In this document: one piece after another, positions 40,304 to 50,953 of the stretch
Numbering within the stretch: position 1 is the first letter of the stretch
Layout of the letters: every line of letters starts with the position of its first letter
From: Streptococcus sp. NPS 308
GTDB taxonomy: Bacteria > Bacillota > Bacilli > Lactobacillales > Streptococcaceae
Assembly (NCBI RefSeq): GCF_002355895.1
Contig: NZ_AP017652.1
Coordinates: 1,583,001-1,647,000 of the forward strand
Reading direction: 5' to 3'
DNA: 64,000 bases
Made by a program: the position numbers and the translations under genes
Notes under the pieces: generated by a model
Database searches by the model: none
What the model was told of the DNA's origin: nothing
What the model saw: only the letters and a program-made list of their open reading frames with translations

Positions 40304-42199
40304 TTAGAAGGCGCCAATACTACCACCGCCTCCGCCTCCTGAGAATCCTCCGCCTGAAGAACCACTTCCAGAAGATACAGAATAATTGCTCGCTGTATTT
40401 GCGACAGTTGTGTATTGCTTGATTTGTGCAGTTGAGGCATGGAACTGTGCGTGCCAACCATAGGCTATATATAGATTCAAATCTTGATTTTCTAGTTGAA
40501 TATGACGTACTTTCATTAACTTGCTCACCTTCTTGGCATAACCAAAGAGAGTCGCATAGACCAGTAGACGATTCCAAACAACGATACTCTCCAGCTCTGC
40601 CTGATCCAGATGGGCAATATCACGAAGCATATTTTCAAAACTCGTCCAAAGATAGAAAATCTCCGCCCCTTCTTCTGTTAGAACTCCATCACGATAAGTT
40701 CCTCGCATCGCAAAATGAACCCAGAAACTGGTCCCTAATCCTGTCAAACCTAAGATTAGAAACGGAACTGAAAAGAAGCCATGTGTTTGCCAGCTATAGT
40801 AAAAGAAAAGCAATCCACCTAGAGCCGTTATGGCTGAACAAACTCGCATCCCGAGAGCAAGACGGCGTTCCTCACTTGTCAAGGGACGATAGTAGCTTGG
40901 GATACGAAGTACATGAACCTTATCCTTGACACAAGACTGAATGCGTTGAAGTCTTCTTTCAAAGGAACGTTTGAGGCGCAATCCTGTTTCTCGGATATGT
41001 TTTTCATCTGACTTTTTAGCTCCATGGTACAAGCCAGATGAGACTTGGTAATCAGGGAACAAATCCGAAATAGCTAATTCCTTCTTATTCGATAGGGTCA
41101 TGCGCAGGCATTCCTTCTCAAAATTGGATAAGCCTTTTTCACTGATAATTCGTAGATAAGGTTCCTCGTCACCTTGGAAAATAGATAAATGACCTCGATC
41201 TACTAAATCCAACAAGGTTGCCTGAATCAGACGTTCAAAAGTAAATTTGCCAAAACCTGATTTGTTTAGGGGATTGACTTCCTCTAAGGAAGTTGAATAC
41301 ACTACTTCTGCTAGAACCATTGGAGGCAAATCCATCGGCGGCTCATAAAGCCTGTGGTCTTTTGGAAAGACCTTTTTAATGGTCGTACTTTGACGAAACA
41401 TTCTATAAAAGATCGGAATTGGAAGTAAGAGACTCATAAAAATGACTGGGAAGACCCATTTCATCATAATCTCACTTTGCGCTTTTTCTGTCGCTATATT
41501 GCTTTCAATTCGATTAAAATCCGTTAAACGTTCTTCCTCTAATCCTTGATCTGGAGCTCCTGCAAAAGCACTTCTCGGCCAGTAAGCATGTAATTCGATC
41601 TGTCGCTTTCTAGGAAGGTCTTTCATTTTGATATGATAGAGATTATTAACTTTTTCAACACTAGAGTCCCTTAGGAGTTGGCCTGCATGAAAATAGAGTT
41701 TCTCCGCTGGATGGTCCGAGCTGACCTTGAACTCAATCTCTTTGATGTCTCCAGTACTATCTGTCAAGGGTTGCCAATTTAGCTCTGCGATATCCTTATA
41801 TAAGAAGAGAAGGTTTGATAGTTTCCAGGTAACCGTCACCCGAACCGTATCCCCAGCATAGCCAGCATTGTAAATTTTTACCTTGTAGCCATCCTCTTCC
41901 TCCATAGTATAGTAGGAAATATTTTGCACAATTTTTCCATTTTTAGAGACCTGAACGGTCGGGTCAGGATCAATAGCAAATCCTTTTGGCATTTTCCCAG
42001 CTTTGCCGAGTCCAACTAACTGACCATTATAATCGTCTCCAAAGCGGTAGGTGATTGTTTCCTTAAAAATTGCAGTATTATCTGCATGAATATTCAAATC
42101 ACCCTGGTAGGATAAGACATCAAAGTCTACCGCAAAAACCAAACTTGGAATAAATAATAAACAAGTAAGTAGCAGAGTCAGTAGCCATCTTTTCTTCAT
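40304..42199 (-). CDS. DUF2207 membrane protein
   Basis: A 631-aa protein with a signal peptide (residues 1-23, ending LVFA), an extracellular beta-rich domain to about residue 240 (VDFDVLSYQGDLNIHADNTA), a membrane span near 245-265, a cytoplasmic segment, two spans around 445-490 and a C-terminus of SGSGSSGGGFSGGGGGGSIGAF type. This architecture defines DUF2207 (YciQ-like) proteins; function is unknown. The glycine-rich tail ending in GGG is a family hallmark. Monocistronic; divergent from the amino-acid transporter genes. Confidence 0.85.
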   Translation of the reverse strand: MKKRWLLTLLLTCLLFIPSLVFAVDFDVLSYQGDLNIHADNTAIFKETITYRFGDDYNGQLVGLGKAGKMPKGFAIDPDPTVQVSKNGKIVQNISYYTMEEEDGYKVKIYNAGYAGDTVRVTVTWKLSNLLFLYKDIAELNWQPLTDSTGDIKEIEFKVSSDHPAEKLYFHAGQLLRDSSVEKVNNLYHIKMKDLPRKRQIELHAYWPRSAFAGAPDQGLEEERLTDFNRIESNIATEKAQSEIMMKWVFPVIFMSLLLPIPIFYRMFRQSTTIKKVFPKDHRLYEPPMDLPPMVLAEVVYSTSLEEVNPLNKSGFGKFTFERLIQATLLDLVDRGHLSIFQGDEEPYLRIISEKGLSNFEKECLRMTLSNKKELAISDLFPDYQVSSGLYHGAKKSDEKHIRETGLRLKRSFERRLQRIQSCVKDKVHVLRIPSYYRPLTSEERRLALGMRVCSAITALGGLLFFYYSWQTHGFFSVPFLILGLTGLGTSFWVHFAMRGTYRDGVLTEEGAEIFYLWTSFENMLRDIAHLDQAELESIVVWNRLLVYATLFGYAKKVSKLMKVRHIQLENQDLNLYIAYGWHAQFHASTAQIKQYTTVANTASNYSVSSGSGSSGGGFSGGGGGGSIGAF

Positions 42200-42262
42200 A
42201 ACAATTTCCCTTTCAATCTTTTCCCTATTATATCATTTTTTATAAGTAAAGGCTTACTTGTA

Positions 42263-42291
42263 TTGAAAATCTCACTATTTTTAGATACAAT
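42263..42291 (+). promoter_or_regulatory. Promoter of the amino-acid ABC transporter operon
   Basis: TTGAAA (42263-42268), 17-bp spacer, TACAAT (42286-42291). The start codon is at 42330 after ATAGGAGAAAAC. Confidence 0.78.
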
Positions 42292-42329
42292 AGAGAGAAG
42301 TCATTTTTAGACTAGAAATAGGAGAAAAC

Positions 42330-43892
42330 ATGAAAAAATTATGCTTATCTGTGCTTGCTAGCCTAGCCCTCACACTGGGACTAGTTAGCCAGGTCCAAGC
42401 CGATGAATATCTACGCATCGGGATGGAGGCAGCTTACGCCCCTTTTAACTGGACCCAAGACGATGATAGTAATGGCGCTGTCAAAATTGATGGTACCAAC
42501 CAATATGCCAATGGCTACGATGTCCAAATCGCTAAAAAGATTGCCAAAGACTTAGGTAAGGAGCCTTTGGTCGTTAAAACCAAGTGGGAAGGACTTGTCC
42601 CAGCCCTTACTTCTGGCAAGATCGATATGATTATTGCAGGTATGAGCCCAACGGCTGAACGCAAACAAGAAATTGCCTTTTCAAGCAGTTACTATACCAG
42701 TGAACCTGTTCTATTGGTCAAAAAAGACTCTGCCTATGCCAATGCCAAATCTTTGGAAGACTTTAACGGAGCAAAAATCACTTCTCAACAAGGTGTTTAC
42801 CTTTATGATCTCATTTCACAAATCCCAGGCGCTAAAAAAGAAACTGCTATGGGCGACTTCGCTCAGATGCGCCAAGCTCTGGAAGCCGGTGTCATTGATT
42901 CCTATGTTTCTGAACGACCTGAAGCACTGACCGCTGAGTCTGCCAACGCTAAGTTCAAAATGATCCAACCCCAACCAGGTTTCAAAACTGGCGAAGAAGA
43001 TACAGCTATTGCCATTGGTCTTCGCAAAGACGATAGTCGCATCAGCCAAATCAATGCCAGCATCGAAACCATTTCTAAGGACGAACAAGTAGCTCTCATG
43101 GATCGGATGATCAAAGAGCAGCCAGTAGAGGCGACAACAACAGAGGAAGAAAGTAGTTTCTTTAGCCAAGTCGCTAAGATCCTTTCTGAAAACTGGCAAC
43201 AACTCTTGCGTGGTGCTGGTATCACACTCTTAATCTCCATTATCGGAACCATCACAGGGCTCATTATCGGGCTTGCAATCGGAGTCTTCCGTACAGCACC
43301 TCTATCTGAAAACAAAGCCATCTATGGCTTGCAAAAGCTACTTGGCTGGATCCTCAATGTCTATATTGAAATTTTCCGTGGTACACCAATGATTGTTCAA
43401 TCTATGGTTATCTACTACGGTACAGCGCAAGCTTTCGGTATCAACCTTGACCGCACACTAGCTGCTATCTTTATCGTTTCAATCAATACGGGTGCCTACA
43501 TGACAGAAATCGTCCGTGGAGGTATCCTAGCAGTTGACAAGGGACAACTTGAAGCCGCAACCGCTCTTGGTATGACCCATAATCAGACCATGCGCAAGGT
43601 TGTCCTACCTCAGGTCGTTCGCAATATCTTACCTGCTACGGGTAATGAGTTTGTCATCAATATCAAAGATACCTCTGTACTGAATGTTATCTCTGTGGTA
43701 GAACTCTACTTCTCTGGTAATACTGTGGCCACCCAAACTTATCAATACTTCCAGACATTTACAATCATTGCCGTGATTTACTTTGTCCTCACCTTCACAG
43801 TGACCCGTATTCTACGCTTCATCGAAAGACGTATGGACATGGATACCTACACTACAGGTGCTAATCAAATGCAAACGGAGGACTTGAAATAA
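42330..43892 (+). CDS. Fused substrate-binding protein and permease of a polar amino-acid ABC transporter
   Basis: A 520-aa fusion. Residues 1-24 are a signal peptide ending VQA; residues 25-265 are an SBP_bac_3 domain ([17 protein letters not shown] ... [13 protein letters not shown] ... [20 protein letters not shown]); residues 285-505 are a GlnP-type permease with [22 protein letters not shown] as the ATPase-coupling EAA loop. This tethers the receptor to the permease, as in the GlnPH type of lactic bacteria. The substrate is probably glutamine, glutamate or another polar amino acid. The stop overlaps the ATPase start by one base (TAATG). Confidence 0.93.
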   Translation: MKKLCLSVLASLALTLGLVSQVQADEYLRIGMEAAYAPFNWTQDDDSNGAVKIDGTNQYANGYDVQIAKKIAKDLGKEPLVVKTKWEGLVPALTSGKIDMIIAGMSPTAERKQEIAFSSSYYTSEPVLLVKKDSAYANAKSLEDFNGAKITSQQGVYLYDLISQIPGAKKETAMGDFAQMRQALEAGVIDSYVSERPEALTAESANAKFKMIQPQPGFKTGEEDTAIAIGLRKDDSRISQINASIETISKDEQVALMDRMIKEQPVEATTTEEESSFFSQVAKILSENWQQLLRGAGITLLISIIGTITGLIIGLAIGVFRTAPLSENKAIYGLQKLLGWILNVYIEIFRGTPMIVQSMVIYYGTAQAFGINLDRTLAAIFIVSINTGAYMTEIVRGGILAVDKGQLEAATALGMTHNQTMRKVVLPQVVRNILPATGNEFVINIKDTSVLNVISVVELYFSGNTVATQTYQYFQTFTIIAVIYFVLTFTVTRILRFIERRMDMDTYTTGANQMQTEDLK

Positions 43893-44632
43893 TGACTCAA
43901 CCCATTCTTGAAATTAAACACCTCAAAAAATCCTATGGACAAAACGAAGTCTTAAAAGACATCTCTCTGTCAGTCCACAAAGGAGAGGTTATCTCCATCA
44001 TCGGGAGCTCAGGAAGCGGAAAATCAACCTTCCTACGTTCGATCAATCTACTTGAAACACCTACTGAGGGGGAAATTCTCTACCGAGGAGAAAACGTCCT
44101 TGCAAAAGGCTATGACCTTACTCACTATCGTGAAAAACTCGGTATGGTTTTCCAGTCCTTTAACCTCTTTGAAAACCTCGATGTCCTCGAAAACACTATT
44201 GTCGCCCAAACGACTGTCCTCAAACGAGAACGCTCTGAAGCTGAAAAAATTGCCAAAGAAAATCTTGAAAAAGTTGGCATGGGTGAACGCTATTGGCAAG
44301 CCAAACCAAAACAACTCTCTGGGGGCCAGAAGCAACGTGTAGCCATCGCTCGCGCCCTCTCCATGAATCCTGATGCCATCCTCTTTGATGAGCCAACATC
44401 TGCTCTGGATCCAGAAATGGTCGGTGAAGTCCTTAAAATCATGCAAGACCTGGCTCAGGAAGGATTGACCATGATTGTCGTAACCCACGAAATGGAATTC
44501 GCCCGCGATGTTTCTCACCGTGTCATCTTTATGGATAAGGGCGTCATTGCTGAAGAAGGCAAACCAGAAGACCTCTTCACGAACCCTAAAGAAGAACGGA
44601 CGCGCGAGTTTCTTCAGCGCTATCTCAAATAA
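43892..44632 (+). CDS. Amino-acid ABC transporter ATP-binding protein
   Basis: A 246-aa GlnQ-type ATPase: Walker [10 protein letters not shown] near residue 37, Q-loop FQSFNLF, signature LSGGQKQR near residue 137, Walker [14 protein letters not shown] and the switch histidine in VVTHEM. It powers the fused receptor-permease encoded immediately upstream in an overlapping operon. Ends at a strong terminator. Confidence 0.95.
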   Translation: MTQPILEIKHLKKSYGQNEVLKDISLSVHKGEVISIIGSSGSGKSTFLRSINLLETPTEGEILYRGENVLAKGYDLTHYREKLGMVFQSFNLFENLDVLENTIVAQTTVLKRERSEAEKIAKENLEKVGMGERYWQAKPKQLSGGQKQRVAIARALSMNPDAILFDEPTSALDPEMVGEVLKIMQDLAQEGLTMIVVTHEMEFARDVSHRVIFMDKGVIAEEGKPEDLFTNPKEERTREFLQRYLK

Positions 44633-44635
44633 GAT

Positions 44636-44666
44636 AAAAGACTGCATAAAGAATGCAGTCTTTTTT
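44636..44666 (+). terminator. Terminator of the amino-acid transporter operon
   Basis: AAAAGACTGCAT and ATGCAGTCTTTT form 12-base arms around a 5-nt loop, followed by further T. Confidence 0.93.
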
Positions 44667-44722
44667 AGTAATTAGGAAAAAGAAAGACAGATCCGCTTTA
44701 AGAATCTGCCTGTAAGCGTGGT

Positions 44723-44938
44723 TTAATCTTCAAATTTTTCATGATTTTTTTCATAGAAATCAATTAAACCTAGGGCTGTTTCAAATGAAATATTTTTAAC
44801 TTTTGCGCGACCTTGTGCTAGAGCAATGATAGACATTTCACGAGCGTTAGTTTCCTTAGAGATACGGTAGCCTGTGATTTTCTTATCACGAACCCAGCCA
44901 ACAACTGCTTCTACTTTTTCAAAGTTTGACTTAGCCAT
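44723..44938 (-). CDS. Small HTH-type protein
   Basis: A 71-aa protein. The segment ITGYRISKETNAREMSIIAL followed by AQGRAKVKNISFETALGLIDFYEK resembles the helix-turn-helix core of small XRE/Cro-like regulators (RISKETG...S.I..LxxGRxKxxNxSxETALxL). No other domain fits in the length. The promoter has a dyad covering the -10, suggesting self-repression. No toxin-like partner is adjacent. Regulator identity is inference. Confidence 0.7.
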   Translation of the reverse strand: MAKSNFEKVEAVVGWVRDKKITGYRISKETNAREMSIIALAQGRAKVKNISFETALGLIDFYEKNHEKFED

Positions 44939-44961
44939 GTTCTTCTCCTAAATTATTCTTT

Positions 44962-45001
44962 ACAATACTTAATTGTATACGTTTTTATTTTGTTTGTCAA
45001 T
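44962..45001 (-). promoter_or_regulatory. Promoter with dyad over the -10 for the small HTH gene
   Basis: Minus-strand TTGACA (44996-45001), 17-bp spacer, TACAAT (44973-44978). TACAAT-ACTTA-ATTGTA at 44962-44978 is a perfect 6-bp dyad whose one arm is the -10 hexamer. Confidence 0.72.
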
Positions 45002-45044
45002 AAAAAAACATATATTCGTCCAAACTATAATATTCTGCATATTT

Positions 45045-45941
45045 TTATTTGGCTTTTAAAGCCGATAATATATGAGTTCTTATGTCCTCAACTCCATTAG
45101 GATTCGCTGGTAGGAAGATTGTATTATTACCCTCTTTATCTGCAAAATTATTCAACGTATCTAAGTACTGGTTCGTTAATAGGATCGACATGATTTGTTC
45201 TTCAGTTAGTTCGACATTGGCTCCTTTTAACTCTTGGATAGAATCAGCAAGTCCGTCAACAATCGCTTTACGCTGCTCTGCAATCCCTACCCCATGTAGG
45301 CGATCTTTTTCTGCTTCTGCTTCTGCTGCGGTCACGATCTTAATCTTATCTGCTTCAGCAAGTTCTTGCGCTGCAACTCTTTTACGTTGTGCAGCATTGA
45401 TTTCATTCATTGATTGTTTTACTTCAGCATCAGGTTCAACCTTAGTAATCAGCGTTTTGACAATGATATACCCATATGTAGACATTTCTTCTGCTACTTG
45501 TTTTTGAACTTCTAATGCAATTTCATCTTTCTTCTCAAATAACTCATCTAAAGTTAACTTAGGTACAGATGAACGTAAAGCATCTTCGATATAGGATTTA
45601 ATCTGAGCTTCTGGACGCATCAATTTATAATAAGCATCCGTAACGTTGTTTTCATTAACTCGATATTGAGTAGCAACATTCATCGTCACAAATACATTAT
45701 CCTGCGTCTTAGTTTCTACAACGATTTCACTTTGCAACAATCGTAGTTGGACTCTAGCCGCAATCCTATCAATTCCAAAAGGAGCTCGTACATGAATACC
45801 ACTATTACTCAACTTTTGGTATTTACCAAAGCGTTCAATAATAGCGACAGATTGTTGCCGTACTACATATACAGAACTAATTACAATCGCTGATACTATC
45901 AGCACTAGAAAAAATAGAACAAGTAAAACATGTAAAACCAT
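45045..45941 (-). CDS. SPFH/Band 7 (stomatin-like) membrane protein
   Basis: A 298-aa protein with one N-terminal membrane anchor (residues 3-27), an SPFH domain (VRQQSVAIIERFGKYQKL ... GIHVRAPFGIDRIAARVQLR) and a C-terminal helical segment rich in Ala/Glu (VAAQELAEADKIKIVTAAEA), typical of stomatin/HflK-like scaffolds of membrane microdomains. A GGGGGAG ribosome binding site is 6 bp before the ATG, and an extended -10 (TGCTATAAT) lies at 45968-45976. No NfeD partner gene is adjacent. Molecular role in streptococci is not established. Confidence 0.9.
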   Translation of the reverse strand: MVLHVLLVLFFLVLIVSAIVISSVYVVRQQSVAIIERFGKYQKLSNSGIHVRAPFGIDRIAARVQLRLLQSEIVVETKTQDNVFVTMNVATQYRVNENNVTDAYYKLMRPEAQIKSYIEDALRSSVPKLTLDELFEKKDEIALEVQKQVAEEMSTYGYIIVKTLITKVEPDAEVKQSMNEINAAQRKRVAAQELAEADKIKIVTAAEAEAEKDRLHGVGIAEQRKAIVDGLADSIQELKGANVELTEEQIMSILLTNQYLDTLNNFADKEGNNTIFLPANPNGVEDIRTHILSALKAK

Positions 45942-46018
45942 GGGAATCTCCCCCTTTCATCACCCTCATTATAGCACCATCATATTAATTACGCAAATAA
46001 TATGATAATAATTTTATT

Positions 46019-47269
46019 TTACACTAACATATTATACAAAGTCTCATTCCCATTCAAATTAATATAAGATGGGTCAAACTTTTCCATCCGATGAATCAAG
46101 CCATTATAATCATGCTTATCCGCAAGAGCAATCCCAATCAAGACTGGCCCTGTCCCCTTGCTGGCCCGTTTGATATACTCAAAACGAGTAATATCATCAT
46201 GTGGTCCCAAGATATCATTTACAAACTCTCGGAGAGCTCCTGGACGTTGTGGGAAATTGACTACAAAGTAATGCTTGATGCCATCATAAATCAAGGCACG
46301 CTCTTCCATTTCTGGCATACGGTTAATATCGTTATTGCCTCCAGAAATGATACAACAGATTGTTTTGTCTTTGATATAGTCTGATAAAACTTCCAAGGCT
46401 GCAACGCTGGCAGCACCGGCTGGTTCGGCGACAATCCCTTGCTTGGAATAAAGATCAATCAAGGTCTCAGAAATCAAGCCTTCATCCACTCCTATAAGAG
46501 TTTCAACATTCTGACGTGTCGCTTCATAGGTCAACTGTCCAACTTTCTGTACAGCTATACCATCAGCAAACTTGTCGATTTCTTTTAATTTAACTGGCTC
46601 TCCAGCTTCAAAAGCAGCCTTCATCGAACGGGCACCATTGGCTTCAACACCAATGACTTCCATTTCCGGATTTGTTTCCTTGATATAGGTAGAAACTCCC
46701 GCAATCAGACCTCCACCACCGACTGGAACGAGAACAGTGTCAAAGTCGATTGACTCTTTCCGAGCATCTTCTAAAATTTCATAGGCAACTGTTCCTTGCC
46801 CTGCCTGAACTTGGACATCATCAAAAGGATCGATAAAGGTTCTATTTTCTGAAACAGTGAACTCTTGGGCTGCCTTTGCCGAAGCGTCGAAAGTATCTCC
46901 GACCAATTTGATCGTCACATAGTCACCTCCAAAGAAGCGAACTTGCCCAATCTTTTGTTGAGGCGTTGTGATGGGCATAAAAATTGTCGCAGGAATTTTC
47001 ATCTCCTTACAAGTGTATGCGACACCTTGAGCGTGATTCCCCGCCGATGCACAGACCACACCACGCCCACGTTCTTCTTTTGTCAACTGTGAAATGGCAT
47101 AATAAGCTCCACGAATTTTAAAAGAGCGAACTCGTTGCGCATTTTCCTTTTTCAGATAGATCTTAGCTCCATACTTTTCTGATAAATAATGATCATATTC
47201 CAGTGGTGTATTCACTACTACACCACTTAAAACTTTGTGGGCTTTCACCACATCTTTTGCACTTAGCAT
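46019..47269 (-). CDS. ilvA: Threonine dehydratase (biosynthetic, short form)
   Basis: A 416-aa PLP enzyme converting threonine to 2-oxobutyrate, the first step of isoleucine synthesis. The PLP lysine is Lys51 in RSFKIRGAYYA; SAGNHAQGVA and VGGGGLIAGV are the phosphate and pyridine binding loops. The C-terminal part holds a single ACT-like regulatory domain, making the protein shorter than E. coli IlvA, as usual in Firmicutes. It follows ilvC with a terminator-like hairpin between. Confidence 0.95.
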   Translation of the reverse strand: MLSAKDVVKAHKVLSGVVVNTPLEYDHYLSEKYGAKIYLKKENAQRVRSFKIRGAYYAISQLTKEERGRGVVCASAGNHAQGVAYTCKEMKIPATIFMPITTPQQKIGQVRFFGGDYVTIKLVGDTFDASAKAAQEFTVSENRTFIDPFDDVQVQAGQGTVAYEILEDARKESIDFDTVLVPVGGGGLIAGVSTYIKETNPEMEVIGVEANGARSMKAAFEAGEPVKLKEIDKFADGIAVQKVGQLTYEATRQNVETLIGVDEGLISETLIDLYSKQGIVAEPAGAASVAALEVLSDYIKDKTICCIISGGNNDINRMPEMEERALIYDGIKHYFVVNFPQRPGALREFVNDILGPHDDITRFEYIKRASKGTGPVLIGIALADKHDYNGLIHRMEKFDPSYINLNGNETLYNMLV

Positions 47270-47295
47270 GTCTCCTCCTCAAATACTTCACAAGG

Positions 47296-47328
47296 TAAAA
47301 AGCGAGTCAGGTACCCCCCAACTCGCCT
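47296..47328 (-). terminator. Terminator between ilvC and ilvA
   Basis: GCGAGT (47302-47307) and ACTCGC (47321-47326) with a T5 run on the minus strand. It could reduce, rather than abolish, readthrough into ilvA. Confidence 0.7.
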
Positions 47329-47347
47329 TCTGTCTTTATTCTAAGAA

Positions 47348-48403
<1,056 letters not shown>

Positions 48404-48438
48404 TTAGACTTGTTTAACAAATTTAAGTTGTTTTCTTA

Positions 48439-48460
48439 TACTCAATGAAAATCAAAGAGT
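48439..48460. repeat. Short fragment of a dispersed streptococcal repeat
   Basis: The 22-bp motif that begins TATACTCAATGAAAATC and ends AAAGAG resembles the end of a repeat scattered through mitis-group genomes. It sits directly after the ilvN stop codon. Only this end is present here, so it is a remnant if the identification is right; that rests on memory of the family, not on a search. Confidence 0.45.
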
Positions 48461-48461
48461 A

Positions 48462-48938
48462 TTAGTCGCGGGTAAATCCAGTTGCTCCCGTACGAGCAAT
48501 ATTCCTAATTCCATAAGGACGGATTACTCGCAAGAGTGCCTCACTCTTTTCAGCATTTCCCGTCATCTGGATCGTAATCGAGCTTGGAGCCACATCCACC
48601 ACCGTTGCACGGAATGGTTGAATAATAGCCAAGATTTCTGCACGCTTTTCAGCAGGCGCAGACACCTTCACCAAGATAACTTCTCTTTCCAAGTGAGGTT
48701 TATCTGTAATATCCCGAATGCGAATCACATCGATCTGGCGGTTGAGCTGCTTGATGATTTGCTCGACCTCATCATGAGAAGCCACATCAATGATGATGGT
48801 AATCCGTGAAACGTTTGGATCCTCTGTTGCACCGACCGAGATACTCTCAATATTGACCTGACGGCGAGAAAGGACACCCGTAAAACGGTTGAGTACTCCT
48901 GAGCGGTTTTGTAGTCTTGCTGTTAACATTCTACGCAT
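48462..48938 (-). CDS. ilvN: Acetolactate synthase small (regulatory) subunit
   Basis: A 158-aa ACT-domain protein: MRRMLTARLQNRSGVLNRFTG opens the valine-binding ACT domain, with SISVGATEDPNVSRITI next, and a C-terminal activation domain. It confers feedback inhibition by valine and full activity on IlvB. Its start overlaps the 3' end of ilvB by 8 bp, indicating translational coupling. Confidence 0.95.
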   Translation of the reverse strand: MRRMLTARLQNRSGVLNRFTGVLSRRQVNIESISVGATEDPNVSRITIIIDVASHDEVEQIIKQLNRQIDVIRIRDITDKPHLEREVILVKVSAPAEKRAEILAIIQPFRATVVDVAPSSITIQMTGNAEKSEALLRVIRPYGIRNIARTGATGFTRD

Positions 48939-50631
48939 GGAACTTCACCCCCAACATCTCATGATTGCTCTTCCCAGCAGGTACCATCGGTAAAACCTGT
49001 TCCTTACGAGAAATATCCACCTCGATAAACATCGGCACATCCTCCAGAATGACCTCTAGATCCTTCTCTATCGTCTCTGGATTATCAAACTTGTAGTTTT
49101 TGATTCCGTAAGCTTGTGCCATTAGCTGGAAGTCAGGAAGAGTATCAAAGACTGACTCGGAAGTTCTACCCTCATAGAAGGATTCCTGCCACTGACGAAC
49201 CATTCCTAGTGAGTGGTTATTTAGCATCACGACCTTAATAGGTACCTTGTAAATGTTTAGGATGGCTAGTTCCTGGTTGGTCATTTGGAAGCCACCATCA
49301 CCGACAAAAAGAACTACTTCTTTTTCCGGATTGGCAATCTTAGCTCCGATAGCTGCAGGAACTCCAAATCCCATGGTACCCAAGCCACCAGATGTGACCA
49401 ATTGGCGTTCATTCTGATATGGGTAATACTGGGCTGTCCACATTTGGTGTTGGCCAACGTCAGTAACGACAATAGCATCGCCATTCGTCAACTCACCGAT
49501 GCGTTCAATGACTGCCTGCGGTTGAACCACACGTTCTTTCTTATCATAAGAACGAACACGGTTCTTGTCCTTGGTGACTTTGTCAATCCACTTTTCAGTA
49601 TTGTTATGAACAGTTGGTTCTGCTAGTAGCATCTGCAAGGCTTTCTTTGCGTCCCCAACCACTGGAATGTCTGCACTAATAATCTTACCAATCTCTGCTG
49701 GATCAATATCGATATGAGCAACCTTGGCATTTTTAGCAAAGGTCTTAGGATTTCCAGTCAGGCGGTCATCGAAACGGCAACCAATACTAATCATAAAATC
49801 TGCCTCGGTCATGGCAATATTAGCTGCGAAAGAACCATGCATGCCTCCCATTCCGAGGAAGAGTGGATGACTTGTTGCAATTGTACCTTGTCCCAAAAGA
49901 CTGGTAACAACTGGAATTTGATAGCGTTCAGCAAATTCATTCAGTTCTTTAGAAGCTTCTGCATAGCTGATACCGCCACCTGCCAACAAAACAGGTTTCT
50001 TAGCCTTAGACAATTGTTTCAAGATTTTCTTGATTTGCATGTCATTTGGTTCTATCGTCGGTTGATAACTTGGTAAATGCACTTCGGGCGAATAGATGAA
50101 GTCTGTTTCAAGAGCCGATACATCCTTAGGCAAGTCAATCACGACTGGACCTGGACGACCTGTGGTCGCGATATGAACAGCTTCCGTAATGATACGAGGA
50201 ATGTCAGCCGTCTCACGAACTTGGTAATTGTACTTGGTAATGGGCATAGTAATACCGACAATATCCGCCTCCTGAAAGGCATCCTTCCCAATTCCCGCTC
50301 GAGCGACTTGTCCAGTAAAGACCAAAAGGGGAACGCTATCGCTCATGGCATCCGCAATCCCTGTAATGGCATTTGTTGCTCCTGGTCCACTTGTGACGAC
50401 TGCGACACCCAACTTTCCAGTTGATTTGGCATAACCTTCAGCTTCGTGCAAACAGCCTTGCTCATGACGACCTAAAATGTGACGAATACCTTTGAAATTA
50501 TAAATCGCATCATATAAAGGCAAGACAGCCCCACCAGGATAACCAAATATGGTATCAATTCCTAAATCATGGAGGGTTTCCAAAACTAGGTCCGATCCCG
50601 TCTTAGGAGCGTCTAAACTGATTTTCTCCAT
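48931..50631 (-). CDS. ilvB: Acetolactate synthase large (catalytic) subunit
   Basis: A 566-aa ThDP enzyme condensing pyruvate with pyruvate or 2-oxobutyrate. IFGYPGGAVLPLYDAIY with the conserved glycines, the catalytic Glu in GRHEQGCLHEAEGYA, and the ThDP motif GDGGFQMTNQELAIL ending in LNNHSLGMV are visible. First gene of the ilvB-ilvN-ilvC run, behind a promoter with a CodY-like box. Confidence 0.96.
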   Translation of the reverse strand: MEKISLDAPKTGSDLVLETLHDLGIDTIFGYPGGAVLPLYDAIYNFKGIRHILGRHEQGCLHEAEGYAKSTGKLGVAVVTSGPGATNAITGIADAMSDSVPLLVFTGQVARAGIGKDAFQEADIVGITMPITKYNYQVRETADIPRIITEAVHIATTGRPGPVVIDLPKDVSALETDFIYSPEVHLPSYQPTIEPNDMQIKKILKQLSKAKKPVLLAGGGISYAEASKELNEFAERYQIPVVTSLLGQGTIATSHPLFLGMGGMHGSFAANIAMTEADFMISIGCRFDDRLTGNPKTFAKNAKVAHIDIDPAEIGKIISADIPVVGDAKKALQMLLAEPTVHNNTEKWIDKVTKDKNRVRSYDKKERVVQPQAVIERIGELTNGDAIVVTDVGQHQMWTAQYYPYQNERQLVTSGGLGTMGFGVPAAIGAKIANPEKEVVLFVGDGGFQMTNQELAILNIYKVPIKVVMLNNHSLGMVRQWQESFYEGRTSESVFDTLPDFQLMAQAYGIKNYKFDNPETIEKDLEVILEDVPMFIEVDISRKEQVLPMVPAGKSNHEMLGVKFHA

Positions 50632-50669
50632 TGTTCCCCTTTCTCTTCTCTTAAAAATAGCTTGTTACT

Positions 50670-50724
50670 ATCATACCATTTTTTCAAATATTTTCAAGAC
50701 AAAAGTATCAATTTTCTGAATTTT
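50670..50724 (-). promoter_or_regulatory. ilvB promoter with CodY-like box
   Basis: Minus-strand TTGAAA (50692-50697), 16-bp spacer, TATGAT (50670-50675) preceded by TGG. At 50710-50724 the plus strand reads AATTTTCTGAATTTT, 13 of 15 matches to the CodY consensus. Repression of ilv genes by CodY in streptococci is established; this site is a candidate. No T-box leader is recognisable in the roughly 35-nt leader. Confidence 0.7.
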
Positions 50725-50907
50725 CTATCTAAGAGTGTATTTATGAATGTTTTTCTAATTTTTATTAACAATTTAAACAAAATCGGATTCTTTATTAACT
50801 TTCATTTATTAACTTTCTCTATTTTCTTAGTAAATAGACTTTCTAAAATCCTTACTAGATTTCTTTCATTTTGCAAATATAGACATACAAGATGCTTGAG
50901 AAAGGCA
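50725..50907. other. AT-rich spacer between ilvB promoter and fusA terminator
   Basis: No supported gene; a plus-strand open frame here is composed of AT-rich codons (Phe, Leu, Ile, Asn), lacks a ribosome binding site and runs into the terminator, so it is ignored. Confidence 0.6.
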
Positions 50908-50937
50908 TAAAAAAGGAAGCCAGCAAGTGACTTCCTT
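50908..50937 (-). terminator. Terminator of fusA
   Basis: AAGGAAG and CTTCCTT arms around an 11-nt loop; on the minus strand a TTTTTT run follows. Confidence 0.85.
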
Positions 50938-50953
50938 CTAGAGCGAGGACTGA

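Noticed and set aside
50662..50910. An 82-codon plus-strand frame between ilvB and fusA.
   Set aside because: AT-rich composition, no ribosome binding site, and overlap with the ilvB promoter and fusA terminator.
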